6,968 nt of DNA. Source: an uncultured Selenomonadaceae bacterium. GTDB taxonomy: Bacteria; Bacillota; Negativicutes; Selenomonadales; Selenomonadaceae. The notes under the pieces are model-generated. The model saw only the letters and a list, made by a program, of their open reading frames with translations, did no database searches and was not told where the DNA came from. Each line of letters opens with the position of its first letter. Positions within the stretch are counted from its first letter, which is position 1. The stretch covers positions 1-6,968 of the forward strand of contig CAJONF010000156.1 of NCBI GenBank assembly GCA_905236665.1. The letters run 5' to 3'. Made by a program: the position numbers and the translations under genes. This document shows positions 4,953-6,968 of this stretch, piece after piece.

Positions 4953-6050
4953 ATGAGCAACCTTGAAGTCGGAATTGTCGGTTTGCCGAATGTCGGCAAG
5001 TCAACTCTTTTCAACGCGATAACAAAATCGGGCGCGGAGGCGGCAAATTATCCGTTTTGCACGATAGAACCGAACGTTGGAATAGTTTTTGTGCCCGATT
5101 CGCGGCTCGAAGTCCTCACAAAGCTGTATAATTCTAAAAAAACTACGCCGGCGAGCGTTCGTTTCGTGGATATTGCCGGTTTGGTGAAGGGCGCGTCGAA
5201 AGGAGAGGGGCTAGGTAATAAATTTCTTGAACATATTCGCCAAGTTGACGCGATTGCGCACGTTGTGAGGTGTTTTGAGGACGAAAATATTACTCACGTT
5301 GCAGAAAATATCAATCCTTTGCGCGATATTGATATAATTCAGACTGAACTTTGCCTTGCAGATCTTGAAATTGTCGAAAAACGCATTTTAAAAGTATCTA
5401 AGCTGTTAAAATCTGGTAGCAAGGACGCAAAAATTGAAATAGAATTGTTAGAACGTGTAAAAAATGCTCTAAATGAGGCAAAACCTGCGCGAAGTTTAAA
5501 TTTAACAGACGAAGAACAGATAATTATTCGCGACGCAAATCTTTTGACATTGAAACCGACGCTTTACATAGCAAACGTAGCGGAAGACGAAATTTTAACG
5601 GAAAATTCGTATGTAAAGGCAGTTCGTGAGCTTGCGTCGAAAGAAAATGCAGAAATAGTGACGATTTGCGCAAAAGTTGAGTCAGAAATTGCAGAATTGG
5701 ACGCGGAAGAGGCAAAAGAGTTTTTAGCGGAATTAGGATTAAAAAATTCCGGTTTGGACAGATTAATTCACGCGGCGTTCAATCTTTTGGGATTAATGAC
5801 GTTTTTGACATCGGGAGCGGACGAAACCCGCGCTTGGACGATAAAAAAAGGCACTACAGCGGTAAAAGCGGCGGGAAAAATTCACAGCGACATAGAACGC
5901 GGCTTTATTCGCGCAGAAATTGTAAATTATAACGATTTAATTGCGCTTGGATCCGTTACAGCCGCCCGTGATAAAGGTTTAGTGCGTCTTGAGGGCAAAG
6001 ATTACATTATGCAGGACGGAGATGTAACTTATTTTCGTTTCAACGTATAA
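4953..6050 (+). CDS. ychF: Redox-responsive ATPase YchF (OLA1 family)
   Basis: YchF is a universally conserved P-loop NTPase of the TRAFAC/Obg class that binds ribosomes and is tied to translation and oxidative-stress responses. The protein is complete at 365 aa, the normal length. G1 is GLPNVGKST (10-18) and G3 is DIAGLVKGAS (73-82). The G4 position reads NVAE (208-211) in place of NKxD, the family hallmark that gives ATP rather than GTP preference. A coiled-coil-like helical insert lies around 130-180, and the C-terminal TGS domain includes HSDIERGFIRAE (311-322) and MQDGDV (353-358). GGAGG at 4939-4943 is 9 bases before the ATG. It follows the ligase gene by 35 bases with no terminator or clear promoter between them, so it is probably read through from upstream. 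It ends just before a strong shared terminator. Confidence 0.98.
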   Translation: MSNLEVGIVGLPNVGKSTLFNAITKSGAEAANYPFCTIEPNVGIVFVPDSRLEVLTKLYNSKKTTPASVRFVDIAGLVKGASKGEGLGNKFLEHIRQVDAIAHVVRCFEDENITHVAENINPLRDIDIIQTELCLADLEIVEKRILKVSKLLKSGSKDAKIEIELLERVKNALNEAKPARSLNLTDEEQIIIRDANLLTLKPTLYIANVAEDEILTENSYVKAVRELASKENAEIVTICAKVESEIAELDAEEAKEFLAELGLKNSGLDRLIHAAFNLLGLMTFLTSGADETRAWTIKKGTTAVKAAGKIHSDIERGFIRAEIVNYNDLIALGSVTAARDKGLVRLEGKDYIMQDGDVTYFRFNV

Positions 6051-6068
6051 ATTTTTGATTTTAGCAAT

Positions 6069-6115
6069 AAAAAACGGGCAAAACTCCAAATTTCGGAGCG
6101 TTGCCCAATTTTTTA
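6069..6115. terminator. Bidirectional intrinsic terminator between ychF and the convergent HAD gene
   Basis: GGGCAA (6076-6081) pairs with TTGCCC (6101-6106). After a small internal loop, CTCC (6084-6087) pairs with GGAG (6095-6098). The stem is flanked by A runs on the left and T runs on the right, so each strand reads a hairpin followed by a U run. It can stop both ychF (+) and the HAD gene (-). Confidence 0.88.
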
Positions 6116-6122
6116 TAAAATT

Positions 6123-6968
6123 TTATTCTGAACGTTTAACATCGTCGCCGTAAATCGTTTTGAAGTCATTTTTCATCGAAATTTGTATCCAACCGTTTTT
6201 ATCTGCAAGCTTTCTGCAACCTTCAGCTTTATTTTCGTTGCCAAGCTCGCGTTCCGTGTCGTCGCAGATAACAAAAAATGCCAAACTCTTGTATTTATTG
6301 CCTGCAAGCGCGTAATTCAGCATGGAAGTATCGCCGCCGCTGTTTCCGAACGCTAAAACAGGTTGTTTGCCTATTTCGTGCTCAATCGCGACGACTTTGT
6401 TCATTTTTAAGTTCTTTTGAGTGAGTCCGCCGCGAATTAAATAATCATCGTGCTTGTAAGCGTAGTCATCGGCTGAAATTTCGCCCTGATTCGCCGCTTT
6501 TATCTCCGGATTCGTGCCGATTACCTGATTATAAGGAATTTTCAGCAATTCTCCCATTACTCGCGTCGCTGGACGGTCTGAACCGCTCACAATATATACT
6601 TTGAACTCATTCGCCTGCAAGTATTTGATAACTTCCACCATCGGCAAATAAAAAGCTTCGCCCCATTTTAAGTTAGTCAAACCTTCGACCGGTTTTTGCA
6701 TAAATTTGCGCACATAAACCTCATAATCAGCCGGTGTCATGCCTACGAAAACAGATTCTTGCGATTTTGCCTCGCCTAAATCAATTCCTTTTGGAAATTT
6801 TCCCGTCATAAAGTGACCTGCGCGAATTTCCGCGTCTACCATCTTTGCATACTCCAAATCTTCTGCCGACGGCGTATAATCCGGGTCGTGAAGGGCGCGT
6901 TCAAGGTAAAGCATCCACTCGAAATAGCACGGCGCACTTTCGCAGATAAATGTTCCGTCCATATCGAA
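6123..6968 (-). CDS. HAD-superfamily hydrolase (phosphatase-like), N-terminus outside the window
   Basis: HAD hydrolases are mostly phosphatases that use an Asp nucleophile. The open frame enters at 6968 and ends in TAA at 6125-6123. Motif I is FDMDGT, with the nucleophile Asp encoded at 6965-6963. The ATG at 6962-6960 lies inside this motif, one residue after the nucleophile, so it cannot be the true start; the real one is upstream of this window. Counting from that Met, motif II is VSGSD (125-129, Ser126), Lys187 or Lys189 is a candidate motif III, and motif IV is FGNSGGD (205-211). The roughly 115 residues between motifs I and II form a sizeable helical cap domain. Similar proteins I recall carry 50-90 residues before motif I, often with a signal peptide, so it may be exported; this cannot be seen here. 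The substrate is unknown. It is convergent with ychF and shares its terminator. Confidence 0.88.
   Translation of the reverse strand, partial: FDMDGTFICESAPCYFEWMLYLERALHDPDYTPSAEDLEYAKMVDAEIRAGHFMTGKFPKGIDLGEAKSQESVFVGMTPADYEVYVRKFMQKPVEGLTNLKWGEAFYLPMVEVIKYLQANEFKVYIVSGSDRPATRVMGELLKIPYNQVIGTNPEIKAANQGEISADDYAYKHDDYLIRGGLTQKNLKMNKVVAIEHEIGKQPVLAFGNSGGDTSMLNYALAGNKYKSLAFFVICDDTERELGNENKAEGCRKLADKNGWIQISMKNDFKTIYGDDVKRSE

Noticed and set aside
6960..6962. ATG as the start codon of the HAD hydrolase
   Set aside because: It falls within the FDMDGT motif after the nucleophilic Asp; the gene must start further upstream, outside the window.

Overview
The window looks like ordinary bacterial chromosome from a moderately AT-rich, probably anaerobic member of the Bacillota; my best guess is class Negativicutes (Selenomonas/Phascolarctobacterium-like). 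The support is strong AGGAGG-type ribosome binding sites before nearly every gene, consensus sigma-A promoters, a Bacillota-style cold-shock protein, and the flavour of the metF-like, GH25 and HAD proteins. The lineage is inferred from general familiarity, not from an alignment. I see no tRNA, rRNA, CRISPR array, insertion sequence or prophage module, and no gene-free stretch longer than about 210 bases.

Layout. At the left edge, on the minus strand, is the N-terminal part of a methylenetetrahydrofolate reductase-like protein (1-515, running off the window). Its promoter lies back to back with the promoter of a plus-strand gene (636-1334). That gene encodes a single GH25 (lysozyme-like) domain with a Pro/Ala/Thr tail; three of the four acidic active-site positions of the family appear substituted. 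Next is a small cold-shock protein gene (1474-1674) with a perfect consensus promoter and a long hairpin terminator. A plus-strand gene run follows: exodeoxyribonuclease III (xth, 1883-2650), a thiolase-family protein whose start overlaps the xth stop (2647-3783), a compact AMP-binding acyl-CoA/acyl-acid ligase (3823-4917), and the YchF/OLA1 ATPase (4953-6050). The run ends at a bidirectional terminator (about 6069-6115). Convergent to it, on the minus strand, is a HAD-superfamily hydrolase (6123-6968) whose N-terminus lies outside the window.

How the genes relate. The ligase and thiolase make a plausible acyl-CoA module: the ligase would activate a carboxylic acid to an acyl-CoA and the thiolase-like protein would act on it. 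The pair recalls the adjacent yhfT/yhfS genes of Bacillus subtilis. xth, csp and ychF are housekeeping genes for DNA repair, cold/RNA-chaperone function and translation-associated ATPase function; apart from shared transcription they have no evident biochemical link to the acyl-CoA pair.

The points most worth a second look are the apparently catalytically dead GH25 protein, the thiolase that keeps its nucleophile and His but has Ala at the usual second cysteine, and the ligase that seems to lack about 90-100 residues before its P-loop. I found no clear evidence of a wholly new multi-gene system.
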